Positions 16,514 through 25,395 of a DNA stretch of 48,902 nucleotides are shown one piece after another (position 1 is the first letter of the stretch; every line of letters starts with the position of its first letter). Location: assembly GCA_927405585.1 (NCBI GenBank), contig CAKMJS010000044.1, positions 1 through 48,902 of the forward strand. The letters are read 5' to 3'. The translations under genes were made by a program, and so were the position numbers. Source of the DNA: an uncultured Desulfosporosinus sp. Lineage in GTDB: Bacteria; Bacillota; Desulfitobacteriia; Desulfitobacteriales; Desulfitobacteriaceae. Below the pieces are notes generated by a model. It worked only from the letters and a program-made list of their open reading frames with translations, was not told where the DNA came from and ran no database searches.

Positions 16514-19174
16514 CTACGAATTAGTAGTTATGCCAAGTAGCCCCATTTTCTGGGCACTAGCGACTGCTTGAGTCCGATTTCTGACCTCTAACTTACCAAA
16601 TAGGTTCTTAACGTGCCATTTAACAGTCCCTAGCGAAATAAATAATCTTTGACCTATCTCTTGGTTAGAAAGTCCGGTCGCCAGCAGCTTGAGAACCTCT
16701 AGTTCACGCTCGCTTAATGCTTCGATCATAGCAGGCAAGGTTGGACGAGTATGCGCCTTCTCACAGGGATGAGTAAAACACGCGAGCAGAGTGGTTATGA
16801 ACTCCGGTCGTTTCGACTCAATGGTAAGCAGCAATTCTCTAACTTCTGGACCTTCACTCAGAAAAGGACGCACATATCCCTCGCCAATCGCCAAGTTCAC
16901 CGCCTCTTCCATTGCCTGCATAGCTTCCTGTCGCCTGTAAAGAGCCTTCAATACCAAAGCTTCAACAATTTTTACATAGATTAATCGGCCCTTTCTTCCC
17001 CTTTCAATATCAAACTGCCGGATCTCGTTCAATAATTCCAAGGCCTGCTCGTACCGCCCTACTCGATATAATGTCCTGACTACAACCATATACGGTATCT
17101 CTTTAAAAGAAGTAATGCTGTCCACCGGATACAAGCCTGATTGTTCTACCCAAGCTAGAGCTTCCGCCAAATCCCCTTGTTTCAATAAGAGATAAGCTTC
17201 AAAAGCCTCATACCTGCCCTTTATTATCGGGAAAGCGTTGACATCGATATTATTTTTAGCCTTTTTCAAAAGATCCATGGCCTTTGGCGCGTCACCCAAG
17301 GCGCAGTACACTAGGGCGAGAGTCTGTTCAGCATCGCCACCCAATATTCGATTTAATCCCACTCCATGGCTGGCGGCAATCCCTTTTTCAAGGCATTCTC
17401 GGGCAAGCTCCAGGTCGTTACCCTCATAATGAAGAATACCTAACGGTATATTCAATAATTCAGCCATCTGCAGAGGTTTCCCCTGGTTGTCCACATAGTC
17501 CTGAAGGGCCTGGTTACACAATCCCATTGACTGCTTGCGCCCACCCTGAATCACTAAATTCATGCTGATATCCAGCAAGGCAGCTAAGCTGGTAAACATA
17601 TGCCCAGCGACTCGCGCTGTGTCATAGGCCATGTACAACGTCTCCGTAGATTGCCCCATTGGGTCGTTTTTCCTTTGGGCATGGCCTAGGGAGAGTAGAG
17701 CAACTTCTCGAAAAAAGGGGTCCCGATCCCCAATCCGCTCAATAGCCTTCTGGGCTATTTGCTTGGTTCGAGGGTCATCATGGTAATTTGCAATCCAACC
17801 ACGAAGTGCCAATAGTCTCCCCTCAGTAAGTTCGTCGCTGTTTTCAGGCGAAATTTGCTCCGCCCTGGTTAGACAATGTACTGCTTCTTCGCTTTTACCT
17901 AGTAAAAATAAGGACCAAGCTTTATAACTAGCCAATTCTCCACTCGTATTGACCAATTCTACCGGCAGAGAACTAAGCCAATCGATAAGCGTGACCACCT
18001 CTCCTCTTTGGAAGATTAGGGATGCTTGGGACTTAAGTAATTGACTAGCTAAATCGTAAACCCCGGCAGCCAGGGCATATTTAATACCCTCTTCCGGCAT
18101 CCCATTCTCAGCAAACCATAATGCTGCTCGGTTTTGAAGGCCATTGAGCTCGACTTTTGTTAATTCCGTCCGTAGAAACTCTCCAAATAGGTGGTGATAC
18201 CGGTACCACTGGCGCTCATTATCCAAAGGAATTAAAAATAAGTTAGCCTGTTCTAGCTTAGCAATAATCGCTCGTGCGTTACTCTGACCTGTCAGCTCAT
18301 CGCCCAATTTTGCATTGAACCGATCCATAACCGCAGTTCGGGTCAGAAATACTTGCACCTCCGAGTCGGTGCGCTTAACTACCTCTTCCATGAGATAGTC
18401 TATGATATAGCGGTGGTTTCCGCTAAATGCCTTAATAAACCCATCGACTTGCTCTACAGCCAATCCATTAATTGAAAGAGCCGCCAATTGCAAGCCGGCT
18501 ATCCAGCCTTCCGTTCGGGCTTCAATCGCCGAAATCTCCTCGTGTTTGAGCTTAACGCTCACTGAGGATGCTAAGAAGTCCCCTGTCTCCCCCAAATCGA
18601 AGCGTAGGTTATCCATCCGTATTTCCGTCATTTGGTTGCGGACACGTAAACGTGGGAGGGAAAGGGCCGGATCCTCTCGCGTTATCATGACAAGGTGCAT
18701 ACAGGGCGGATGGTTATCCAATAAAGCCTGGACTACATGAAATACTGAATCGTGCCTAATCACATGAAAATCATCCAGAATAAGAATGAACGGCTCTCTT
18801 GCTGCCACAATCTCATTAATCAGGGTAATCACTACAGCGTGCACTGGCAGCATAGCGGACCCCGATATCAACCTCGAGGTCTCAAGACCGATATTCTTAT
18901 CGACTTTTTGCAGAGCAGCAATAAGGTACCCGATAAACCTAACCGGGTCATTGTCATGTTCATCTAAGGAAAGCCAGACCTTTACCCGGTTAACCCTCTC
19001 AAGCCAGTCCACGACCAGGGTTGTCTTTCCGTAGCCGGCTGGCGCAGAGATTAAGGAAAAAGGTCTACCCATATGCAGTCCCTCACTCAGCTTTGCCGAT
19101 AGCCTCGAACGCCTAACTACGCCCAGTATTGGTCTGGGTATGTGTAGTTTAGTTTTTAGTAGTTCACTCCCCAT
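16514..19174 (-). CDS. MalT-like LuxR family ATP-dependent transcriptional regulator
   Basis: An 886-residue protein with the signal-transduction ATPase (STAND) layout. Walker A is SAPAGYGKTTLVVDWL near residue 42, Walker B is FILILDDFHVIRH near 130, and a long TPR-like helical repeat region occupies about 350-780. A C-terminal LuxR helix-turn-helix (about 820-880) contains LSERELEVLKLLATGLSNQEI and GTVKWHVKNLFGKL. Such proteins oligomerise with ATP and an inducer, then activate nearby promoters. The inducer is unknown. GGGAG lies 6 bases before the ATG. The small gene downstream (16075-16278), with direct repeats in its promoter region, is the obvious local target. Confidence 0.93.
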   Translation of the reverse strand: MGSELLKTKLHIPRPILGVVRRSRLSAKLSEGLHMGRPFSLISAPAGYGKTTLVVDWLERVNRVKVWLSLDEHDNDPVRFIGYLIAALQKVDKNIGLETSRLISGSAMLPVHAVVITLINEIVAAREPFILILDDFHVIRHDSVFHVVQALLDNHPPCMHLVMITREDPALSLPRLRVRNQMTEIRMDNLRFDLGETGDFLASSVSVKLKHEEISAIEARTEGWIAGLQLAALSINGLAVEQVDGFIKAFSGNHRYIIDYLMEEVVKRTDSEVQVFLTRTAVMDRFNAKLGDELTGQSNARAIIAKLEQANLFLIPLDNERQWYRYHHLFGEFLRTELTKVELNGLQNRAALWFAENGMPEEGIKYALAAGVYDLASQLLKSQASLIFQRGEVVTLIDWLSSLPVELVNTSGELASYKAWSLFLLGKSEEAVHCLTRAEQISPENSDELTEGRLLALRGWIANYHDDPRTKQIAQKAIERIGDRDPFFREVALLSLGHAQRKNDPMGQSTETLYMAYDTARVAGHMFTSLAALLDISMNLVIQGGRKQSMGLCNQALQDYVDNQGKPLQMAELLNIPLGILHYEGNDLELARECLEKGIAASHGVGLNRILGGDAEQTLALVYCALGDAPKAMDLLKKAKNNIDVNAFPIIKGRYEAFEAYLLLKQGDLAEALAWVEQSGLYPVDSITSFKEIPYMVVVRTLYRVGRYEQALELLNEIRQFDIERGRKGRLIYVKIVEALVLKALYRRQEAMQAMEEAVNLAIGEGYVRPFLSEGPEVRELLLTIESKRPEFITTLLACFTHPCEKAHTRPTLPAMIEALSERELEVLKLLATGLSNQEIGQRLFISLGTVKWHVKNLFGKLEVRNRTQAVASAQKMGLLGITTNS

Positions 19175-19298
19175 ATTGATCTCCCTCGCTATTCGAACTC
19201 ATGAAACCCTTGAGAAAGGAATAATAATACCCATTTTACTTCTAATCTGACAGTAATTCTAGCTGGACACTCATGAACCTCTTATTTAAGGGTTATGG

Positions 19299-19736
19299 TT
19301 ACAAATATTTTTTAAATCCTTGAACATTATCTAAGTTGTAGCCAATTGCTTCATAGAACTGGTGTGCATCCTTCCGATGACCTCCAGAAACTAACATAGT
19401 AAAATAACAGTTTTCTTTCCGGCCAATTTCTTCGATTTGTTCCATAAGCTTTGCCCCAATTTTTCTTCCACGACAAGCGCTTGCCACCACCACATTTTCA
19501 ATGAGCATAAATGGCCTGCACTTGCCGACTAATTCTAGACATATAATTCCCATCGCTGATCCAATTAGTAAGTTATCTTCTTTGGCAGTCAAGACAAAAT
19601 AATTAGGATTTGACTCCATCCATTTGAAATTCTCTCTCATCTTATAAAAATCGGTTTGCTCGTCAACGAGTTCTTCTTCATACAGACGAGCTAACGATTC
19701 TAAATCATCGACGGAAACAATCTGAAATGTTACCAC
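19299..19736 (-). CDS. GNAT family N-acetyltransferase
   Basis: A 145-residue single-domain GNAT protein. Acetyl-CoA motif A is seen as LIENVVVASACRGRKIGAKLMEQIEEIG (pyrophosphate loop CRGRKIG), followed by CYFTMLVSGGHRKDAHQFYEAIGY, the typical motif B with the F-Y-x-x-x-G-Y ending. The substrate is unknown. It begins with GTG, preceded by GAGGGGG at 9-base spacing, and appears monocistronic. Confidence 0.85.
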   Translation of the reverse strand: MVTFQIVSVDDLESLARLYEEELVDEQTDFYKMRENFKWMESNPNYFVLTAKEDNLLIGSAMGIICLELVGKCRPFMLIENVVVASACRGRKIGAKLMEQIEEIGRKENCYFTMLVSGGHRKDAHQFYEAIGYNLDNVQGFKKYL

Positions 19737-20148
19737 AAGGAACTACCCCCTCTTTCAACTTGTCAGACCATTTCTGATGTAAACTCAAAAATGTCTTGTT
19801 TTTTATCACCTATTAGCTATATTTTATTTCAGTGTATCACAGTTGTATATCAGTCTGAAGAAATTCTAATTTCGCCTCATACTCCCCTACAACAAAAGTA
19901 AAGATGCATTAAAAACGGTTTTAAGCTTTCTCGCAAGAAACACATCACAGTTTTGGGCATGATCTTGAAGGAGAAACCTGGAGTTGACCCTTGAATAGAA
20001 TCATACCAAGCATAGCAGCAAGATGACCTCTCGCGGACTCTATTACAAACGAAATGCCCCAGAATATTTCTAGGGCATCTTGTCTCAAAAATGCAGACTT
20101 GCTGATGATACAGTTATAATTGGATATTGAATCAAGTTATAAATCATC
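19737..20148. other. Intergenic stretch without recognised gene
   Basis: No convincing coding region is seen. A 10-of-11 matched hairpin (ATGCCCCAGAA with TTCTAGGGCAT, 20054-20078) could terminate the decayed small ORF at 20149-20278. The only other landmark is an isolated CCTGGAGTTGACCC near 19978, which faintly resembles a MerR-type half site. Confidence 0.4.
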
Positions 20149-20278
20149 CTAGTTCTTACCCTTTTCTTTCGTTTTTCCTTTTCGTGGTCCAGCCCCTTTA
20201 TTTTGTCCTTTTCCTGGCCCATTTCCACTGTCTTTGGCGCATTTCAAGGGGTCGCCACAAGTGCGGTATAACCTTCAT
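20149..20278 (-). pseudogene. Small Gly/Lys-rich protein gene with probable +1 frameshift
   Basis: Read on the minus strand, one frame encodes RTCGDPLKCAKDSGNGPGKG followed by a Gly-Lys-rich tail ending in TAG at 20149-20151. The sequence looks protein-like (two cysteines, regular G-P-G/K pattern) but no start codon lies in frame, because TGA is met just upstream. An ATG at 20278 (ATGAAGG) is one base out of frame; loss of one G there would join them into a 42-residue protein. The family is not recognised. It could be a decayed gene, or a sequencing error. Confidence 0.35.
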
Positions 20279-20368
20279 TCTACTTAATCGGTTGGCGTTC
20301 GGTGTATAATTAAGGTGATGCTTCCCTATACTAATCGAAGTAATTTACTTGAAAGGTGGTGATTGCCC

Positions 20369-22525
20369 ATGACGACTACAAATACACCCAATAGATTAAC
20401 CAAGGAAAAAAGTCCATACCTTCTCCAGCACGCGAACAACCCGGTCAACTGGTTTCCTTGGGGCGAAGAAGCGTTTGAAACTGCGAAGGTAGAAAACAAG
20501 CCTATTTTCCTATCTATTGGGTATAGCTGATACTAGGTCACGAAAAACACTTGCCATTGGTGTCACGTCATGGAGAGAGAATCCTTTGAAGACCATGAAG
20601 CTGCAGCTGTCCTCAATCGCTACTTTGTCTGCGTAAAAGTTGACCGAGAAGAACGTCTCGATGTTGACCATTTGTATATGGCCTTTTGTCAAGCTCTTAC
20701 AGGAGCTGGCGGTTGGCCGCTGACCATTATTATGACGCCTGAGAAAAAGCCGTTTTTTGCAGGAACCTACTTCCCGAAAACTGAGCAATATGGGCGCCCT
20801 GGCGTGATCCAGCTCTCAGAACAAGTTGGGGCTCTCTGGAGCACGAGCGAAAGCAAATTGCGAGAATCTGCCGATAAGATTGTCGATGCGGTCCATTCCG
20901 GGCGCACTCGGACAAATAAACCAACAATCGATTCTGCCCCTTTGGTCAGCGATATTTCTCTGAAAACCGCTGAGGGCTCCCCTTCCGAATCCTTTCAAGC
21001 ATGGGCGGAGCATACGATTAATACAGCTTATCAGAACTTAGCCAGCAGCTTTGATGCACGATATGGAGGATTTGGCCAGGCCCCAAAATTCCCTACGCCG
21101 CATACCTTGACCTTTCTCCTACGTTATGCAGAGGACCATCCCCAGGACAAAGCCTTAGAAATGGTCCAAAAAACCCTCGACGGAATGGCCTTGGGAGGAA
21201 TCTATGATCATATTGGCTTTGGATTTGCGAGGTACAGCACGGACGAGAAGTGGTTAATTCCCCACTTTGAAAAAATGCTCTATGATAATGCTCTCCTCGC
21301 ACAGGCTTACCTAGAGAGCTATCAGGTCGAGCACCGCCCTCAAGATGCCCAAAAGGCCAAAGAAATTTTCACCTATGTCCTTCGAGACATGACCTCCCCC
21401 GAAGGTGGTTTTTACTCCGCGGAAGATGCCGATGCTGAAGGGATAGAAGGAAAATTCCATGTTTGGACCCCGGAGGAAGTTGAAGCCGTACTGGGCAAGG
21501 AAATTGCCACAAAGTACTGCGCTGTGTATGATATCTCCTCTAACGGTAACTTCGAAGGAAAAAATAATCCCAACCTATTACTTGGAGCCTTATCGAAAAT
21601 CGCACAAGACAACGGCCAGACCAAAGATGAAGTATTGAGATCCTTAGAAAATGCACGCCTTAGCCTATTTGCAGCACGTGAACAACGAATTCACCCACAT
21701 AAGGACGATAAAATATTAACTGCCTGGAACGGATTGATGATCGCTGCCCTCGCGAAAGGAGCACAAGTTCTCGGAAAGGACTCCTATCTGGAAGCGGCGA
21801 CCAAGGCCACAGATTTCATTCTCTCTCAGCTTGTGCGTCATGACGGGCGCCTCTTGGCCCGTTACCGCGAAGGGGAGGCAGCCTATCTTGGTTACTTAGA
21901 CGATTATGCCTTTTTCATTTGGGGACTTCTAGAGCTTTACTCAGCTAGTGGAAAACCTCAATATCTGCAAACAGCACTCCACTTCCAAGAAGAACTGGAA
22001 GGGCTCTTTATGGATGAAGAAAGCGGAGGGTACTTTCTTACCGGATCGGATGCCGAAGAGCTTATCTTCCGTCCCAAGGAAAGTTATGACGGGGCGCTCC
22101 CTTCTGGTAACTCAATCACTGCGCTCAACCTACTTCGCCTAGCACGCCTGACCGGCGATCAACGTTGGGATAAGAAAGCGGAACAGCAACTACTTGCCTT
22201 TCGCCCCGTTTTAGAAGAACATCCCTCAGGCTATACAGCCTTTCTCCAAGCCCTACAGTATGCTCTGCACCCCAGTCAGGAATTAATTTTAGCAGGCTCG
22301 CTCGAAAGCGCAGAGCTTCCGAAGATGCGTCAAATCTTCTTTTCCGAGTTTCGCCCCTACTCTTCTGTTCTTTACCAAGAAGGAAGCCTGCCTGATATTA
22401 TTCCCTGGACCAAGGATTACTCACTTGATCCAAGTCATATCACAGCCTATCTTTGTCAAAACTTTACTTGTCAGCGCCCCGTTCAGCAGATTGATGCCTT
22501 TAAATCCCTTTTAGAAAAGTCTTAA
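20369..22525 (+). pseudogene. DUF255 thioredoxin-like/six-hairpin glycosidase-like (YyaL family) gene interrupted by a 21-bp insertion
   Basis: The true start is the ATG at 20369 after AAAGGTGGTGATTGCCC, giving [20 protein letters not shown] and IFLSIGYS, the conserved N-terminus of the family. The next codon is TGA (20528), then TAC, TAG (20534) and four more codons before TCHWCHVMERESFED resumes in the same frame. The intact family reads GYSTCHWCH, so 20528-20548 is an in-frame 21-bp insertion with two stops immediately before the redox CxxC. The remaining 651-codon frame from the ATG at 20570 is otherwise undamaged through DUF255 and the alpha-barrel region (WLIPHFEKMLYDNA, EDADAEG), suggesting a recent lesion or restart. 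Confidence 0.8.
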
Positions 22526-22563
22526 AAAACCCACCTCCACTCAAGTGAGGTCATATTTAACGA

Positions 22564-22605
22564 GAATAAAAAATAGGCCTTGGAAAGTAGGCCTATTTTT
22601 TATTC
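22564..22605. terminator. Bidirectional terminator between convergent genes
   Basis: A perfect 17-bp inverted repeat (GAATAAAAAATAGGCCT with its complement) and an 8-base loop, A-rich on the left and T-rich on the right, separates the YyaL-like gene from the convergent HD-GYP gene. Confidence 0.92.
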
Positions 22606-22622
22606 TTGCTGAAGGAGTTCAA

Positions 22623-23690
22623 CTAGCGATTCTCGACTGCAACAATCATTAGTGAGGGTTGATCGATCAGATTATAATCGATCGGAGCAGGTAGAGTTTC
22701 TTCACCTTGATAAAAAACCCTTACTAAAGGTCGATTAGGGAAAGCTGGGTTTTGTTTCACGACATTCCCTCTTTGACCATTACTTAATAGGATTCCTGAC
22801 CCAGAAGGATAAATGGCAATGTGTCTCTTAAAGATTTCTAAGACCTGAGGGTCAAAATGTTTATTCGATTGAGAGATAATATACTCGAAGGCATCATTGG
22901 GTTCGATTGCCTTCCTATAAACGCGCCTACTGGTAAGTGCTTCATACACATCAGCGACTGCCGCTAGTTTTCCGTATTCATGAATTTCGTTTCCTTTAAG
23001 CCCTCTCGGATAACCGGACCCATCCCATTTCTCATGATGTTGAAAAGCAACATGGGCGGAAAGTAAGCTAAAATCATTATTTCTACGCAAAATGTCAAAC
23101 CCGATAGTAGAATGTCGCTTGATTTCCTCAAACTCCTCAGCTAATAACGGTGTTTTCTTGTTTAAAATACTCGCTGGGACTTGAATTTTCCCGATATCAT
23201 GCATCAGGACGCCCATCCCAAATTCAAGCAACTTATGTTCGGAAAACCCGGAGGCAAGGCCCAATACCAGCGCCATAATGGTTGTATTGATTGAATGATG
23301 GAAGGTGTAGTCATCATATCCCTGAATCTCCGTCAAATTACCGAGGATATCAGAACTAAATAAGAGATCATTCAACATTTGCTGAATCGTCTCTCGGATA
23401 CTAACTGCTTTTAGAGCCGACTCATTACCGCTCTCAATATACTTACTTACGTTTTCAATGGTCTTATAGGCCGCTTCGCGAGTTTGACCAGTAATGGACA
23501 TATGAAATTCAACGTCCTCTAGTCGGTCGTCTTGAATAAACAACACATCATAGCCCATGGCCATTAAACGTCCAATATATGAAGCTGTCACGCGAACACC
23601 TGACTGCAATAAAATCCGACCAGATGAGTTGATAACTGGACGTGCTAAGACGGATCCTTCCTCGACATACCGTGTATTAACCAAACGCAT
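22623..23690 (-). CDS. HD-GYP domain cyclic di-GMP phosphodiesterase-like protein
   Basis: The N-terminal 100 residues form a small sensor-like region (VEEGSVLARPVINSSGRILL). The HD-GYP domain follows with LMHDIGKIQVPASILNK, EFEEIKRHSTIGFDIL, HVAFQHHEKWDGSGYPRGL and ISQSNKHFDP; the HD and HHEKWDGSGYP signatures are intact, so a cyclic di-GMP phosphodiesterase activity is likely. The preferred start is the ATG at 23690, preceded by AGGGTGAGA; a TTG at 23711 is an alternative. There is no membrane segment. The neighbours do not reveal its pathway. Confidence 0.9.
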   Translation of the reverse strand: MRLVNTRYVEEGSVLARPVINSSGRILLQSGVRVTASYIGRLMAMGYDVLFIQDDRLEDVEFHMSITGQTREAAYKTIENVSKYIESGNESALKAVSIRETIQQMLNDLLFSSDILGNLTEIQGYDDYTFHHSINTTIMALVLGLASGFSEHKLLEFGMGVLMHDIGKIQVPASILNKKTPLLAEEFEEIKRHSTIGFDILRRNNDFSLLSAHVAFQHHEKWDGSGYPRGLKGNEIHEYGKLAAVADVYEALTSRRVYRKAIEPNDAFEYIISQSNKHFDPQVLEIFKRHIAIYPSGSGILLSNGQRGNVVKQNPAFPNRPLVRVFYQGEETLPAPIDYNLIDQPSLMIVAVENR

Positions 23691-23842
23691 GAATGCTCTC
23701 ACCCTATCCAATTTACTACCTATAAACTGCCTATAAACTGCTTAAACGATTTACTTCGTCATAATTTATCTAAATCCTCTTGAATAGTAGATTTCCTAAA
23801 AATTTTCCCTTAGGTCCTATTGCCTAATTAGTACCGAATAAA

Positions 23843-25231
23843 TTATTGATTGATGAAAGAAATAATGGGTTTAATAAGATCTAACCCCGCCAATAGCACG
23901 AGAACAATTGCAATCGGCACAATAAATTTCACCAAAAACATATAAATCCGTACTAATTGATCATTCTTTAACTGTCCGTCGTTGGACATTTCTTGTTTCA
24001 CGTTGGCATATCCCCACTGCCAACCTACAAATAATGCGATGAAGATACCACCAATTGGCAGCAAAACATTAGACGTTGTAAAATCAAAGAAATCGAAAAA
24101 CGTCCTCCCAAACACAGTAACCTTGGCAAGAATACTATTAGAAAGTGTCGCTGTGGACCCAAGAGAACCAATTCCTAAGATAGTTACCAAGGTCGCTTTC
24201 CGTCTCGTCCATTGATACTGCTCTGTTAAGTAGGCCACCGGAACTTCCAGCAAGGAGAGCATAGCACCAGTTGCTGCGATCGCAGTGAGAACGAAAAATA
24301 AAGCCATAAATACCCTGCCAAAAGGCATAGCATTAAAGACGGTTGGTATTGTAATGAATAATAATGATGGTCCGGCATCGGGCTTAAAACCAAACGCAAA
24401 AACCGCAGGAAAAATTGCAATACCAGCCATTAGTGAAACCAAGGTATCCGCCAGTGCGACTCTAATGGCCATCTTCGGTAGATTTTCGTTTTTGCTGATA
24501 TAACTTCCATAGGTAATCATCGCGCCCATCCCTACACTGAGCTTAAAAAAGGCCAAACCAAGAGCAGCTAAGATTACCCCGACCGTTATTTTAGAAAAAT
24601 CGGGTTTGAATAAAAACGCAAGCCCTTCTCCAGCACCTGGAAGCGTCAAGGACCGAATATCCATAATAATAAGCAGTACAAAGAGAAGGGGCATTAGGAC
24701 TTTTGTAACTCGTTCAATCCCTTTGGTCACGCCAGCCATAATAATTGTTCCCGTCACAAGCAAAACAAATATTTGCCAAAACAAGGGTTCTCCCACACCT
24801 GATACGAGAGTGTTAAAAACTAAGGAAGTATCCTCCGGGTTTGCAGTCAGAAGCGCACCTCCTGCTGCTTTAAAAATATAAGCATACACCCAACCCGCAA
24901 CCGTAGTATAGAAAGCCATAATCAGAAATGCGCTTAGTACGCCTGCTCCTCCGACTAAAAACCAAGGACGCCTCGGTTGTAATGCTTTAAAGGCGCCCAC
25001 CGCATTGGCTTTTGTATGACGGCCAATCAAATGCTCGGATAACATCACCGGTATTCCAACCAAGGCAAGGCACAGCAAATACACAAGGATAAAGGCAGCC
25101 CCTCCATTAGCACCTGTAACATAGGGAAACTTCCAAATGTTTCCTAGTCCAACTGCCGAACCAAGGACAGCAGCGATAACTCCTATACTACTGGAAAAAC
25201 CTTCTCGTTTGTGGTATTTCTCTTTATTCAA
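23843..25231 (-). CDS. Sodium-dependent transporter, NSS/SNF family
   Basis: The 462-residue protein has about twelve membrane segments and the LeuT/MhsT-type first helix GVIAAVLGSAVGLGNIWKFP with the unwound G-N-I-W-x-F-P substrate/sodium site, followed by ANGGAAFILVYLL. Family members import amino acids (often hydrophobic or aromatic) with sodium; the substrate here is not certain. The TTG at 25231 has GGAGGT at 7-base spacing. The in-frame ATG at 25246 forms part of that binding site and is rejected as the start. It lies downstream of the purine cluster but is separated from ade by a terminator. Confidence 0.9.
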   Translation of the reverse strand: MNKEKYHKREGFSSSIGVIAAVLGSAVGLGNIWKFPYVTGANGGAAFILVYLLCLALVGIPVMLSEHLIGRHTKANAVGAFKALQPRRPWFLVGGAGVLSAFLIMAFYTTVAGWVYAYIFKAAGGALLTANPEDTSLVFNTLVSGVGEPLFWQIFVLLVTGTIIMAGVTKGIERVTKVLMPLLFVLLIIMDIRSLTLPGAGEGLAFLFKPDFSKITVGVILAALGLAFFKLSVGMGAMITYGSYISKNENLPKMAIRVALADTLVSLMAGIAIFPAVFAFGFKPDAGPSLLFITIPTVFNAMPFGRVFMALFFVLTAIAATGAMLSLLEVPVAYLTEQYQWTRRKATLVTILGIGSLGSTATLSNSILAKVTVFGRTFFDFFDFTTSNVLLPIGGIFIALFVGWQWGYANVKQEMSNDGQLKNDQLVRIYMFLVKFIVPIAIVLVLLAGLDLIKPIISFINQ

Positions 25232-25315
25232 GGCTATGACCTCCATTATCCTACTGTTTATAGTTTCTTCGCAGGTTCCCCCGATAGGTAATTTCTTTAT
25301 TATCCCCTTTGAAGC

Positions 25316-25361
25316 AAAAACAAGTCATCTCAAGTCAGTAATTCTAACTTAAGATGACTTG
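25316..25361 (-). terminator. Terminator after ade, end of the purine cluster
   Basis: CAAGTCATCT pairs with AGATGACTTG, with further AAGT/ACTT pairing inside, and is followed on the minus strand by five T residues. It lies 34 bp after the ade stop at 25396. Confidence 0.85.
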
Positions 25362-25395
25362 TTTGACAGTTTCTAAAAATATTGTGTCTACAATT

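Noticed and set aside
19978-20002. MerR-family promoter
   Set aside because: Only one half of the CTGGAG dyad is present and no MerR-type gene is adjacent.
20127-20309. 60-codon plus-strand ORF before the YyaL-like gene
   Set aside because: It is antisense to the Gly/Lys-rich frame; its hydrophobic look is the complement of Lys-rich codons.
20528-20536. TGA as selenocysteine and TAG as pyrrolysine in the YyaL-like gene
   Set aside because: Relatives have no residues at this position and no SECIS-like hairpin is evident; a plain insertion is simpler.
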